64,000 nt of DNA from Blastobasis lacticolella (GCA_905147135.1 LR990056.1:9620001-9684000), one strand, 5' to 3'. Counted from the first letter of the stretch, positions 33,554 through 46,270 are shown. Notes: generated by a model from the letters alone, not told the origin. Translations and numbers: made by a program.

Positions 33554-33786
33554 TGTTTGGTGTGGGGAGTGTTTGTTCGACTTCCGTCGAGTATAGTCGC
33601 CGCGCAGACGCTCTTGCGCTAGTTTCGTGCTCGCGTAAAGCGCTGACGCTGCAGCCTACTCCGCGTCGTCTACTCGGCTACGGCCGCGATGACCCAGTTA
33701 TTGTGCGTGAATCACAAACGTTCAGTGTAATGTTGTGTAATTCAAATCATTATTAAGGCGTAGTTACATCAATTTAGTGATTAATT

Positions 33787-35133
33787 ATGGCTGGCAAAAG
33801 TTCAATAAAACTTAAAACAGAAAATGAAATTCTGTTATACAACCATTACTCCGAAGAAAAAAGTAATCGTGAGAAATTCGAAAGTTTGGTACACGACCTT
33901 AGCAAGCAAGTAGAAACTCTGCAACTAGAATTGAAGAAGACTCAGGAGCAAAATTTTCTACTCCAGGAACAGATATCCTCAACCACTGTAAGTACTGATA
34001 CTGGCAAACACCAAAAGCAGTATGAGACAGATGAAGAGGAATTGGCAAAAGAAACTGAGTGGGTACGGAAAATTAGTCGTAAGAAAAGGAAACTGAACAT
34101 AACACACTCCCCTCCACCACAAGAAGGATCCAATTCCGACGGAACCACTAAAGAAGAGAAAGTGACAAAAGTTCCACTTCCTCCGCCCATAGTTGTCGAA
34201 AATATCATGAACTACCAGAAATTCTATGATCTCCTTTCGGCAAGTATAAACAAAGACACGTTTATCATAAAAATGTTGAATGGCGACCCGGCAAAGATAA
34301 ATGCAAATAATGAAAACACGTACAGAGCAATTACCGAACTGTTGCTTGCGAACAAGTGCCTGTGGCACTCGTATGAGAATAAACAGGACCGACCGATAAG
34401 GGTAATGGCCAAAAACCTCCATTCGTCGTGTACTCCAGAAAAAATCGTGGAAGACCTTAAGTACAAAGGATATAAAATTAACGATGCGGTCAACAAACTG
34501 AGCTGAAGAAATAAGCAACCGCTGAACATGTTTATGCTTTCGTTCCAAACAGATGAAGACATAAATAATATTTATAACATAAGGTCTATACTGGGCTGCA
34601 AAGTTGATATTCAACCACTAAAAACATCCAAGCTCATACCACAATGTAAACGGTGTCAAGCCTATGGTCATACCCAAAAATACTGTTCAAAAAGGTGTGT
34701 TAAGTGTACAGGAAAGCATTTAACTAAAGACTGTAATAAACCAGCAGATGACAAGCCAAAGTGTGTTCATTGTGGCGAACCTCACCCGGCAAGTTACAGA
34801 GGGTGTATTGTAGCTAAAGAACTACAGTTTTTAAAAAACAAAACTTTCAAGAAAAATGTAACAACTACATCCGGTTCAGCATTCAATAAAAATAAAAGCA
34901 AGAAGACAATAGACCAAAATCATATGGGCAAACAGGTCACCAAAAGCCTGTCATTTGCACAAGTTAAAAAGGGAGCCCAACCGTCTCAACAGTCTAGCTC
35001 CAATCCATCATCTGCTAGCTCCAATACAGATTCAAAGATTAATAGAATTTTAGATCTTTTAACCTCATTTGATAACAGGTTGAAGAAACATGAAAACAGC
35101 ACTAAAATTGCTACATCCAAACAAGGAAAATGA
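33787..35133 (+). pseudogene. Jockey ORF1 (gag-like RNA-binding protein)
   Basis: ATG at 33787. The N terminus has a coiled-coil pattern (residues 20-60, Leu/Glu/Lys rich), then a Lys-rich part, a Pro-rich PLPPPIV stretch and the conserved jockey domain. Three CCHC knuckles follow: CKRCQAYGHTQKYC, CVKCTGKHLTKDC and CVHCGEPHPASYRGC. A Ser/Gln-rich C terminus ends at TGA 35131-35133, which overlaps the ORF2 ATG (35130) in the sequence ATGA. One in-frame TGA at 34504 interrupts the domain. In jockeys ORF1 forms the ribonucleoprotein particle. Confidence 0.85.
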
Positions 35134-35775
35134 CTATGGGACTCAAAATTATGGCATGGAATGCGAATGGGCTCGCAAAACATCTAAATGAGTTACAAGT
35201 GGTTCTAAGCACAAACAATATTGATATTTGCCTAATATCAGAATCCCATTGCACCAGAGAGTCGTTTATAAAAATCAAAGACAATTAAGTCTATCATGCT
35301 TTACACCCTGATAACACTGCAAGGGGAGGAAGCACTGTCATAATAAAAGAAAATATTTACCATTATGAAGAGCATAAATGTGAGGAACAGGCTATACAAA
35401 CAGTGGCTGTTTGTGTAAGAACTAAACGTTACCATTTCCGCCATACACTGTCCACCAAAGTATTCCCTAAATCGCGAACAGTATAAAAACCTTCTATACA
35501 ATCTAGGTAACAGATTCATACTTGGAGGTGATTTTAATGCTAAACACATCCACTGGGGATCAAGATTAACTACAACTAAAGGGAAAGAGCTTCTTTATGC
35601 TACTAGATATATGAATTGTGGCGTAATATCAACCGCAAAACCAACGTATTGGCCCACTGATCGTAATAAAGTCCCAGACCTCATTGACTTTTTTATATGT
35701 AAAAATATACCAACTAGTTTTCTTCACATTGAAGAAGGATACGAAATGAGCTCAGATCACTCGCCAATAATTTTG
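35130..35775 (+). pseudogene. Jockey ORF2, endonuclease part
   Basis: After an ATG overlapping the ORF1 stop: the AP-endonuclease box KIMAWNANGLAKH, ISESHC (Glu of the active site), LGGDFNAKHIHWGS and SSDHSPIILTL (Asp/His of the active site). An in-frame stop lies near 35286 and a frameshift near 35440. The reading is cut at the ACTCTT target of the CR1-like LINE. The endonuclease nicks target DNA in non-LTR retrotransposition. Confidence 0.8.
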
Positions 35776-35781
35776 ACTCTT

Positions 35782-38212
35782 TACAACTTTTTACAAGTTT
35801 TCAAAATGTAATATTTATAATTTTAAGCTATGTTTAAATTCTTATGACTGGGATAAATTGTACTACTCCAAACATTGCCCAAGCCAATCTATTGACTATG
35901 TACTATATGTAATTAAGTACTATTTTGACATAAATTTTCCGCTAAGGAAGCATCCCGTACGAAATTTTATAAATGACTGGGCCAACGATGATGTCCGTAA
36001 CTCGCGATCCAACATACGTCGACTAAAATCTGAGTTGTTGAATAACCCCACAACTACTGTACTGCCTCATTTGCTAGAGTTGGAAAATAATCACATAGAC
36101 TTATTAAGAAAAGCGCGAAGGCAATATGTAAACAACATAATCGAAAACTCTGACGGTAATGTATGTCGCAGTGTGTGGCGCGCCATTGCGTCGGAGACAT
36201 GCAAGTCGCGCAGCAGGGATAGCGCACTGGACGTGCTGGTGAGCCGGTCGGCGGGCGACTGCCGCGCCGCGCGCGCTGTTGCCGCTGCCGAGCGACTCAA
36301 CCAGTACTACAAACAGGTAAACAATAGCAGTATAATGCGACCATGCGTAGATGACGCTATGCATTATCTATCGCTTTACCTACGAGATGTTAATCAGGCC
36401 ACTTTTCAATTTGATTCATTTACATTGGAACAGATGTTAACTGCCTTAAAAAGTATAAAGCGTAAACATTCCCAAGATATCAATGACATGTCCACCTTTG
36501 TTATTGACTATCTCCCCCCCGTAGTAATATCTCTTCTACTAGAACTATTTAACAAATGCTTAACACAAGGTTTATACCCTGACTCACTCAAAATGGTAAA
36601 GGTCCAACCTATATATAAGGGCAAAGGTGAAATGCATCTGCCTAAACATTTTAGACCAATATCGCAAATCCCGGTCATGTCTAAAGTATTTGAACAATTA
36701 CTAAGTATGTCTCTGATGAATTTTTTTACGACTAAAAACCTTTTAAATCAACAACAATATGCGTACCGTAGGGGAGTATCCACTACTGATGCCGCGCGTG
36801 ACGTCACCACCAAAGTAATGGCCCATCTGGAGGGCGGTCGGCAGGTCGCGGCGATATTCTGCGACCTGTCGCGCCTTCGAGATGGTTGACCACAATTTAC
36901 TCCTAGTAAAACTAGAAAAGTATGGTTTGACCGGTAATTCCCTCAAGCTAATGGAGTCGTTCCTTGGCAATCGAAAACAGAGCACTTACGTTGAGAATTG
37001 GAAATCAGATATAGAATCTATCGGTGCCACAGCCGTTCCCCAGGGATCGGTAATGGGGAATAATCTATTTCTTATACTGATTAACGACATCACGACCGCT
37101 TGTCCAGAGTGTGAATGTGTTGTGTTCGCGGATGACACCTGCGTCATAGTAGTCGCAGAGGACTTTCAACTTCTAAAACAACGTTTGAACGAGGCAATGT
37201 CTCAACTATCAAAATGGTTCACAGCTAATGGCATGCGCTTAAATGTCGAAAAGACTAACATTGTTCATTTTCAATTAAGAAAAACCAGAGGTCATGAATT
37301 GGACGTTGCCGTGGACGGTGTACCCGTTCCGCAAGTTGACCAAGTTCGGCACTTAGGATTTACCATTGACGCTGGCCTAACGTGGACGCCACACATTGAC
37401 ACCACTTGTAACAGACTGTCCTCTGCGTGCTTTGCGTTGTCAAGGCTCAAGCACACCCTCACGACAGAAAACGTTAAGACGGCATACTACGGATATTTTC
37501 ATTCCGTTCTTACTTACGGCGTCGATTTGTGGGGACAGAGCGCTGATCGTGAGAGAATCTTCCGAATTCAAAAACGCGCAGTACGTCTGGTAGCCAGAAA
37601 ACCGATTGACCATCCAGCTCAGGATTTATTTAGAACCCTAAAAATCCTCACCCTTCCCGGCGTTTATATCTACCAGATCGCCAAACTTGTCAGAAAAAAC
37701 TTAGCTGCATACCCTACAAACGGTCAACAGCATAATTTTAATACAAGATATCGCCACCATTTGTTTATTCACCCAAGGAGATTAACAAAAACAAATGCTT
37801 CCCTGCATATAATAGGTCCTAAGGTCTACAATTCCTTACCCTGTGACATAAAGGATGCCACCTCGGACAAGGTATTCGCTAAGCAACTCAAACGCCTACT
37901 GGTTGATATGGCCCCATACTCAATTACTGAGTTCTTTACAAACATAAAATCGTTGACCCAGTCATGAAACCTTGGTTTCAATGTTTTATTTTTTAAATAA
38001 GAATGAGTTGACATAATTATATTTATATGTAATTGAATGATGAATTTGATATTGTAATAATGAATGAATTATATAATATAATTCAATTTATAAGTAAATG
38101 AATATAATTAATAATTGTACCTAGGCATATATTTAGCAATATATGCTTCTAGTAATATAAAACTGACATGTAAATATTACTATTTATGAATAAATATACG
38201 ATACGATACGAT
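35782..38212 (+). pseudogene. CR1-like LINE, 5' truncated, nested in the jockey
   Basis: ACTCTT occurs on both sides (35776-35781 and 38213-38218). The body starts in the linker behind the endonuclease and holds the RT: FRPISQIPVMSKVFEQL, FCDLS, then after a one-base frameshift at about 36880 VPQGSVMGNNLFL, the FADDTCVIV catalytic box, RHLGFTIDAGLTWTPHI and a C terminus with NTRYRHHL and YNSLPCDI. Stop at 37965-37967. The 3' end is a short ATACG microsatellite instead of poly-A, which suits CR1-group LINEs. Only one frameshift was seen, so the copy is fairly young. Confidence 0.8.
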
Positions 38213-38218
38213 ACTCTT

Positions 38219-39744
38219 AGTGAGAGCATAATACTAAAAGAGAGCAATGCTACCAAACAAGAAAACCGACTGGGAAAGCTTTAAACATGATCTAGACTCT
38301 TTTACTGAACTTAATGTTTCTTTAAAAAGTCCACAAGAGCTAGAAACAGATCTAAGTAAATTCATTACAAATATACAACAATGTGCCTGGAAAAATACAC
38401 CAACAGTGAAGAAGAGATCAAAAGGTAACTGTTATCCAGCCGAAATTCTAAACCTCCTTAAAGAAAAGAGAAAGCAAAGACGCAAATGGCAACAAAGTAG
38501 ATATCCCGTGGACAAAACGCGGCTAAACTACTTAACAAAAAAACTAAGGGAAGAAATTCAGAACTTTCGTGATGAATCTACGAATATCTACCTAAGAAAG
38601 TTAACAAGTGATCGCACAACTGATTACTCCTTGTGGAAAACAATGAAGCACATAAAGACGCCAACTTTACACATACCTCCCATTAAAGAAACTAATGGGG
38701 GGTGGGCCATAAATAATAAACAAAAAGCTATTAGATTTGCTAATCACCTGGAACAAATATTCCAACCTAACATGCATAACTCTGAGAACACAGAACTGGA
38801 GGAAGCATCTTGTAATGATAGATTAGAAATAAAACTCGTTACCCCTAAAGAGGTTCGGACTGAGATAAAACGCTTAAAGAAAAATAAAGCTCCTGGCTTT
38901 GATATAATTACGGGCGAAATTCTCCAAAATCTTCCACGTAAAGCCATCGTAAAACTTACCACCCTTATCAATGCTTCGTTTAGACTAAAATACGTGCCTG
39001 ATATGTGGAAAGTTGCAGAAATAATTATGATACCGAAACCTGGAAACCACCTCAGGAAATAACATCCTATAGACCAATTTCTCTATTGCCAGTTATGTCA
39101 AAGTTGTTCGAAAAGCTCCTATTAAGACGACTGAGCCCCATAATAGAAGAAAGAAAGCTTATCCCTAATTATCAGTTTGGATTTAGGGAGAAGCATTCAA
39201 CAATCGATCAAGTGCACAGAATAACTAGTTTAATAGAAAAAACATTAGAAGAAAATAAAGTCTGTTCTACTGTTTTCCTAGACGTGGCACAAGCATTTGA
39301 TAAGGTTTGGCATGAAGGTCTTATGCACAAAATAAGACATAAACTTCCGAAGCAGTTTGCAGATATTCTGGAATCTTATCTTACGCAGAGAATGTTTCGA
39401 GTTAGACAGGATGAGGAATATTCAGAACTTAAGTACATAAAAGCTGGAGTACCACAAGGAAGCGTCCTAGGTCCGATGTTGTATTTATTATACACTTGTG
39501 ATATCCCAGAACTAAAAAATAACATCATTGCAACCTTTGCGGATGATACGGCTATCATGGCTACAGGGTCCACTCAAGAAGAAGCAGTAACGAAACTGCA
39601 AACAGCGATCAACACTATATTTGACTGGACAGTGAAGTGGCGAATCAAACTGAATGAGTCAAAATCGATTCATGTCGATTTTACTAACGAAAGACCGTCT
39701 TATCATCCGGTATTTATAAACAATCAAGCAATACCGCACAAAAA
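38219..39744 (+). pseudogene. Jockey ORF2, linker and RT part
   Basis: It continues the endonuclease after the CR1-like insert. Order: TNKKTDW-type linker with a one-base shift at about 38246, a basic helix (KRKQRRKWQQS), the RT start with KKNKAPGFDIITGEIL, a frameshift near 39055, then YRPISLLPVMSKLFEKLL, FGFREKHSTIDQV, FLDVAQAFDKVWHEGL, VPQGSVLGPMLYLL and the FADDTAIMA catalytic box. It ends at the CACA target of the errantivirus-like element. Confidence 0.85.
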
Positions 39745-39748
39745 CACA

Positions 39749-40047
39749 AAATACGAAGGTCACAGTCGAAGGATTGAAAAAAAGACGAAAATTAATTAAC
39801 TTAATTTATTAATTAAAAATTACAGATTAAAAGTACGTCTCAGTTAGCCGATGTTAGGTCTAAAAGTGATTTTATACATTCGCAAAAATACCGATGCGGG
39901 GCGAGCGGAAATGTGTTGCAATGAGGTAAAATGCTGCGTCGGTGCCTCGTGCCGGTTGGACTTCGCTTGCACATATCGGTGGCGTGATCGATGTCGTCAA
40001 GTAGGTTTCAGTGGTCAGCGGTTTTAAGGGTAGGTACGGATGTAACA
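39749..40047 (-). repeat. 3' LTR of the errantivirus-like element
   Basis: 299 bp, starting TGTTACATCCG on the minus strand. It has six differences from 46290-46588. Confidence 0.9.
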
Positions 40048-40056
40048 CCTCCCCCC
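40048..40056 (-). other. Polypurine tract
   Basis: Minus-strand GGGGGGAGG directly precedes the 3' LTR, the usual primer for plus-strand synthesis. Confidence 0.85.
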
Positions 40057-40066
40057 GAAGTTCAGC

Positions 40067-41866
40067 AGCTATTTGAAGTCGACGGCGAAAATGCTGCTGA
40101 GACGAAGTTAACATTCGTGTCCTTCATCTGATCTGATCTAAAACTTCTCTTAGGTTTCTCCGGAACTTCCGTATAAGTGGGTTGTGAGACTTTTATTTCA
40201 TGTTGTAGTTTCGAGCGTCGTTTTCTTATAACTCGAATGTAAGTTAAAATAGTGGCTATAACGAATGTACTGAAGAATATAGTATAGAGTGGTATCGTAG
40301 TGTGATAGATACTTGTCCCGGTGATGTGACTAATCGTTGCAGGCTGCTGTGCTAGGACTCGGGCGCTGCTGGGAGATTTTCAAGATGAATCGATTTCAGC
40401 GTTAACACAGGTTTTTCTGGCTGTAGCTTCTCGTCTAAGTCTGGAAGAAGGTCCATAATTTTTATTACATGTCCTTTGATAACGTCATAGGTATTAGTGA
40501 CAGTGATTTCAGGCGTCCTGATTATGCAACCTTGTGGTAGTGTAACGAGATAGCTTCCCTGCAGGATTCGATATTCTTCCTTTTCACATGAGAGTTGGAT
40601 CCTTGTTGGCTTCGGGAACGACATAGTATAATGTTGGTCATCTAATTGTTCTATAGATTCCTTGGTGAGTATAATACGGGTTAGCAAGCACGGTGAACTT
40701 CGTTGTTGAATCGTAATGAGACTTTCCACGCAGTCCGGTTGTTCTTGATTGCTGTAGGTAACTCCCTTTTCACAGACGTACCAGTTATTAATCTTTGGAC
40801 ATTCAGCCCTAAAGTACATGGAATCATTCTTTCGAATTGCTACATAAGGAAGGACAGGAATCAGAGAAAGGTTTTGTCTATTAGGGATAATGGATAACTT
40901 ATAAAAATTATAGATATCGGGAAAGGCTATCGGCACTTTATACACTATAGCTATCTTGCTATCTATGTAATATGAGCCTAACTTTATTATCTCATAGTAG
41001 TCTCTCAAGTCAATATTTATTAATTGCGAGTCCGAATATAATAATTTTAATTTCTTTAACATGAATTTAAGAGAATAAGAACTAAGCACTGTATGAGAGA
41101 AACCAGAGCTTTTTATTAAAGCTAGGGTGGTTTCTATAGTTAATAATTCTTCACTTAAGTTATCTATCATCATCACAGCCCATAACAGTCCACTGCAGGA
41201 CTTCGGGCCTCTCCCACGAAAGGGGAGGTCATTGCCATAATCTCCACGCTTGGCAGGCGGGTTGGAGATCGCGGTGCAGTTGATGTAAATCTACCCAGAA
41301 AGATGCTGCTGCCCACCTTTCGGATTTGTCCCTTAGTCGCCTCTTACGACACCCACGGGAAGAGATGGGGTGGTGCTATTCTTTGAGGTGGCGGCACCAC
41401 ACACCAAGTTATCTATGTTATCGCTTAATATACTAAGAAACTGCAATAAATGTCCATATCTGATTATATCTGCTTCTCTAGTGTTATCTTCAGCGATTAA
41501 ACTGGTCAAAATGCTTTCAATTTTGTTTTGATTGTAAACTATATCATCTAATAACTTACTATGACGGGCGATCCAGTCTTTAGTTAAACTAATGTGGTTA
41601 TTAATTTCAGATTGTAATCGATTTTGGTTTCCTGCAAGAACTTTTATCGCGTTATCATATCGAATCGCGTCTGTATAATCCAAATTACCTGAAATACTTT
41701 TAATAACTGAACCGAGACCATCAATTAATCCTCTCTTTATTATTTGTGGTTTAAAAGTACTTAATTGTTCTGAAATCTTTTGAAGCTTTGATTCTAAATG
41801 TGTCATATGGGGCTCATAAAGGGAAAGTGTTTTATTATTTAATCTAGGTCTAGGTGAGGAGATCAA
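40067..41866 (-). pseudogene. env: Errantivirus-like env, truncated and interrupted
   Basis: The env start, signal peptide included, is deleted together with the integrase core. The remaining ectodomain shows a basic site just before GLIDGLGSVIKSISGNLDY, which fits the cleavage site and fusion-peptide region of insect env proteins related to baculovirus F. The short repeat at 41168-41405 interrupts it, with target duplication AAGTTATCTAT. The Cys-bearing ectodomain continues to about 40352, where a stop or shift comes. In another frame a transmembrane helix (IPLYTIFFSTFVIATILTY) and a Lys/Arg-rich tail follow. It is nonfunctional as it stands. Confidence 0.8.
41168..41405 (+). mobile_element. 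Short retroposed repeat, copy 3
   Basis: 238 bp flanked by AAGTTATCTAT (41157-41167 and 41406-41416). It matches the copy at 10835-11080. It sits in env, so it is the youngest layer of the nested stack. Confidence 0.85.
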
Positions 41867-44007
41867 GATGAACTATCTCGAATGGTTTCGTAGGTGGTGG
41901 AACTATGCAAAATCGCTGCCTAATGGGGTTGCGGTCGTACTTCGCTTAACCGCAAATACTGCATTCGTTTATATACTTCGCGATTTGATCTTTCATTTTC
42001 GGAAAGTAGTATTTTTTTGACAATGCAAGATGACACTCGTTAATGCCTCTGTGGTTCGTTTTACCCTCATGGTAGGCTTTAATTATCTCCTGCTGGCGTA
42101 AATAATCCTTCACGTTTTCTATCTCTACTTTAGTTAAGACGAGATGCATAGCGGAATTTTTGAAGTGTTTTTGAATTACCGGAATGATTTGATACATAGC
42201 CAATTGGGGATAAATAATTATTCCTGTCTTTACTTTGGGATTGACGTATTCTTTTACTGAGTTAATTACGTCATTTTCAAGATTAGATTCCGAGATTTGA
42301 ATAGTGGTACGAGTGTGTGATTCAAAAGGCTTACTAACAACTCGTTTCTTTTTTATATCGCCGACAACTGTGAAGCAGATCTGGCGGCTGAATCGGTTTA
42401 AAGGTTCATCTGTTAACGGGATTTCTAAAATTGGATTTTCTTCACTAGTGTGGACGGTCTCCGTGGACGAACCAGGCGCTGAAGGCGCTTCTGAGTGGCT
42501 GACAGCTAAAGATGAAGTCTCCTCGTTATTTATCTCTATTGGCGAGAGGGCGTCCGCGTTGACATTGTACTTGCCCGCTTTATAAAGGACAGTGAAGTTG
42601 TACTCACTTAACTTGAGTCTCCAACGCGTTAAGCGCGAGTTAGGCTCCTTAAGACTCATCATCCATTTAAGCGGTTTATGGTCTGTAACTACCACAAACT
42701 TTCGTCCAAATAAGTAAGGGCGGAAGTACTTGCAAGCGAAAACTATAGCTAAAAGTTCTTTCTCTATGGTACTATAGTTTATCTCACTAGTGTTAAGAGT
42801 ACGAGATGCATAAGCTATCAGTTTATCCGAGCCTATGGGGCCTTGAGAGAGAACGGCGCCTATAGCTAACTTCGAGGCGTCGGTCGTTAGTATAAACTCT
42901 TTCAAAAAGTCCGGGTACTGTAAAATCGGATCATTGGTTAGAAGTTTCTTGCAATGTTCGAAGCAGTTAATGTACTCTGGATTATGAATATATATTTTAG
43001 ATCCCTTTTTAAGGCATTGAGTCATGGGTTTCGTCACCATAGCGAAATTTGGGATAAACTTCCTATAATAACCTAAGAGCCCTAAGAAACGCTTTATCTC
43101 CGTAGATGTTTTAGGCAAAGGGAATTTTTGGATCGCGACGATCTTATCGGGATTTGGCTTAATGCCATCTTTGGTGATAACGTGGCCTAAGTAGGCGGTT
43201 TCTAACTTCAAAAATTCAGATTTATCCATTTGAATATTGAAGTTAAATTCCCTAAGTCTGTCGAACACTTTCTGTAGATTATTCATATGCTCTTGTAAGG
43301 AGGTACTGAATATAATTATATCGTCAAGATATACCAAGTAGATCTGATTTTGTAGACCTCTGAGGACATGGTCCATAACCCGTTGGAAAGTAGATGGGGA
43401 GTTCTTTAGCCCCATGGGCATACGTAAAAATTCGTAGTGACCGTGTTCTACGTTGAAGGCTGTTTTGGGTATATCTTGGGGGTCCATTTCTACTTGGTAA
43501 AACCCACTTGCCAGATCTAAGGTGGTGAAATACTGGCAGTTACCGCGTTTATCTAGGACGTCTGCAATGTTTGGAATAGGGTATTTATCGTCGATCGTCT
43601 TCTCGTTTAATTTTCTAAAATCAACGACAAGACGCCACTTAACTTTCTCTGACGCGTCCATCTTTTTAGGCATAACCCAAATGGGCGAGCTCCACGCGGT
43701 ATCTGAGGGTCTGATAATACCTTGTTCCAACATTTTACTAATTTGACTTTGAACCTCTTCGCGATGTATGAAAGGGTAACGGTAACTCTTTGTATAGATG
43801 GGTATCTCATCAGTAGTTTTAATTGAGTGTTTTATTTTATTCGTGAATGTTAAGGCTTCACCTTCAATATAAAACACGTCGGAATACTGAGCGCACAAGG
43901 ATTCTAAATTGGTGCGCTCCTCAGGATTGAGATGGTCCGTGCGCAAGCGAGACAGAACTTGCGCGGCGCGTGACGTCGCGGGCGCACTAGTGCGACTGCA
44001 CTCAACA
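41867..44007 (-). pseudogene. pol: Errantivirus-like pol: RT, RNase H, start of integrase
   Basis: A long minus frame (about 666 codons) holds WRLVVDFRKLNEKT, FTTLDLASGFYQV, the YLDDIIIFS catalytic box, FLGLLGYYRKFIPNF, RNase H with TTDASKLAIGAVL, TDHKPLKW and the ADALS motif, and then the integrase HHCC finger (HRGINECHL to CSIC). A stop falls at 41946-41948. The same frame then shows AKYDRNPIRQRF and PFEIVHLDLLT, the start of the catalytic core with its first Asp, before the deletion joins env. RT and RNase H look well kept. It cannot integrate without a core. Confidence 0.9.
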
Positions 44008-44700
44008 TTATAAACCTCCGATCGGGCTATCGAGCGAAAAGATTACATCGCTCGCGGTGTCATTTGTTACTTCCACTAAACCACGGCTTTTAGTTATGTT
44101 AGTTAGGCTTTCCCTAACTATACAACCCGATATTCTTTGCTCAGGGATGTAAGCCTCACAGTCATGTATGTTAATGGGTATTTTAAGAACTTTAGATGTA
44201 TTTGCCGGAATTATCTCTTCATAAAAATTGCAATTACGTGAGTCATACATTATGATAGGATTATTCGCGCGGCGCGTCCTAAGGGTTTTGTGTTTCAAGT
44301 CGATACTTGACTCCCATTTGTTTAAAAGATCTAGTCCGATAAGCCCATCGAAGTATTCGTGGAACTTGTAAATGAATAAATTAATATTATCATTGTCGTT
44401 TAATTCTCTAAAACACGGTAATGTTATGGAGTAATTATTTCTGCTAGTGGCATGAACATTAGTGACCTCAAAGGGTTCGTAATTTAAAGGAATATGGGGA
44501 AAGTATATTTCCACTGCCTCGGGAGAAATAAAAGATTGATTGGCTCCAGTGTCCAATAAAAATTTGAGAGGGGGGTCAGCTATCTGTATGAAAGGTAACT
44601 GACGTTGGGTCTGAAGGTTGACCTCTATTTTGGCTTTTCTGGGTTCGGAGTCTTCTGAAAATTTTGAGATGCGGACGGAACTGAGTTGTCTTGCTCTCTG
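44008..44700 (-). pseudogene. Errantivirus-like protease
   Basis: A minus frame, one base behind gag, contains KFLLDTGANQSFI (catalytic Asp-Thr-Gly), YFDGLIGLDLLNKW and the C-terminal part of the protease. It should be reached by -1 frameshifting at the AAATTTT site at 44658-44664. A further one-base shift lies at about 44010-44035 before RT. Confidence 0.8.
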
Positions 44701-45875
44701 GGAAAGTCGGGAGTGCCGGGATAGTTCGGGCATAGTGCCGGGTAGGACAGCTGTTGGTCGCTATCGTGGGAATATTCAGGCGTGGCCTCATAATAATATG
44801 AGTGATCGGGACTGTCGTAATAGTAGTCGTGTGCTTCATATTAAAACTCGGGGTCGTAACACTCAGTGTAGTTCATTTGACGGCTTTTGAAGTAGTTACT
44901 GGCCGGAGGGTTGCCTTGCGTAGCCCAGTTATGGCCTTGCATACCGGTCGAGGGCAGGTTCCTCGGGGTGAAATGACTAACCCCGCTCATGGGACGAGGG
45001 GTGTTGTTAGAGGGAGGCATGAAGCTACGCTGTGGTACATTAAATCCACGGGAGGTCTGGTTAGGAAGAGGTGCTGCAAACATTTGCTGAGTGCGAGTGG
45101 GACCTCTATTCTGGAACCCATGATTATAATTTGGTCTAGTCGTTTGTGGAAAATGCTGGGGCGCATTAAAATTAGCTCGAGAGGGACCTGGCATCATATA
45201 AAAATCTGACGGTCTAGAGGGTGCATAGTTACCAAATTGGGGTTTAAAGGGATGATTATTGTTTAGTGAGTTTGGCTTCGTGTTGGGAACACTTTCATTA
45301 CTGTTCTTTTGCAAATATAGGATGTTGGACTCCTCATGAACAAACTCTAGTGCTTTTTCTATGGTTTCCGGTCGCATACATCGAATCCGGGATCCCAAAG
45401 GTTCTTTTAATCCTCGTAAAAATGCCTGAAGGGTCAATTTTTTATACAAGTCGCATTTTTAATTAATAGTGCTCTCAATAGTCTCGTGAAGCGAGACATA
45501 GGTCATCATCGTGCTAAAAAGATTTTGACACTGTTCATAAAACTCTTGGGGTGTACTTGAGCTTTGAGTGATTATTGAAAGGTCATTATATAGAGCTACC
45601 TCATCTCGATGGTCGGCAAAGTTATTAATAAGTGCTCTACGTTTTCCCTGCCAGTCTCCGGGAACTCCGCTAATATTTATTAAACGAGCTGCGGGCCCTG
45701 TTATTCTATTTAAAATGCCGTTCAATAAGGCAACCAAAAGCGACGGCTGTTCGAGTTCACTAAACTCTGATACGAGTTGGTCACATAACTTAATAAATCG
45801 CGGCAAGACATTTGCATTCCCATCGAAATCGGGAACCAAGCGGAGGGCTTTAAATACACTGTCATAGTCCGCCAT
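44625..45875 (-). pseudogene. gag: Errantivirus-like gag
   Basis: ATG at 45875. The start ALRLVPDFDGNANVLPRF is a capsid-like beginning shared by errantivirus gags, and the C-terminal part (from about residue 140) is Asn/Pro/Arg rich with FMPP and GFNVPQ-type repeats and no zinc knuckle, also usual for this group. Two in-frame TAA codons interrupt it (45459-45461 and 44841-44843). The frame ends at TAG 44625-44627, behind a Tyr/Asp-rich stretch. The end overlaps protease in the -1 frame. Confidence 0.8.
44658..44664 (-). promoter_or_regulatory. Predicted -1 frameshift site gag/protease
   Basis: In gag phase the minus strand reads CAA AAT TTT, so the heptamer A AAT TTT fits the X XXY YYZ rule. 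Slipping one base back leads straight into the protease frame. No downstream stem was tested. Confidence 0.55.
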
Positions 45876-46270
45876 TGCAATTTCACTATCAGTTTGAGAA
45901 TCAGAATCACTTTAAAATCTATTACTATCTAATATTCTATTTCTAAATTCTCTATCTAACCTAGGAGTACTCGATCGCCTGGGATGGAAAATCTTAGCAC
46001 TGCACATATAATAAACTTACACACAGGAAATGAAATACATATAATTAAGGAAAAGAAAATGACTTAAAAGGAAAATGTAGCAACCCTAGATTGATTCAAA
46101 GGTACTCACAGGAACATACTGGTTTTCGTCTTTTCCGTGTATCGATTTCTGGATACTCCTCCGGAAGCTGCGACACTGCGTAAGTTCTGGATTCTCTGCT
46201 CGTGGCTTGAGAGCCACCGACGGCTCGATCAAGATATACGGAAACGGAAATCTTCTCTTACCGATCGCGA

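Noticed and set aside
33942..34614. Long minus-strand frames (88-211 codons) opposite jockey ORF1
   Set aside because: Shadows of the sense coding sequence; no motif of their own.
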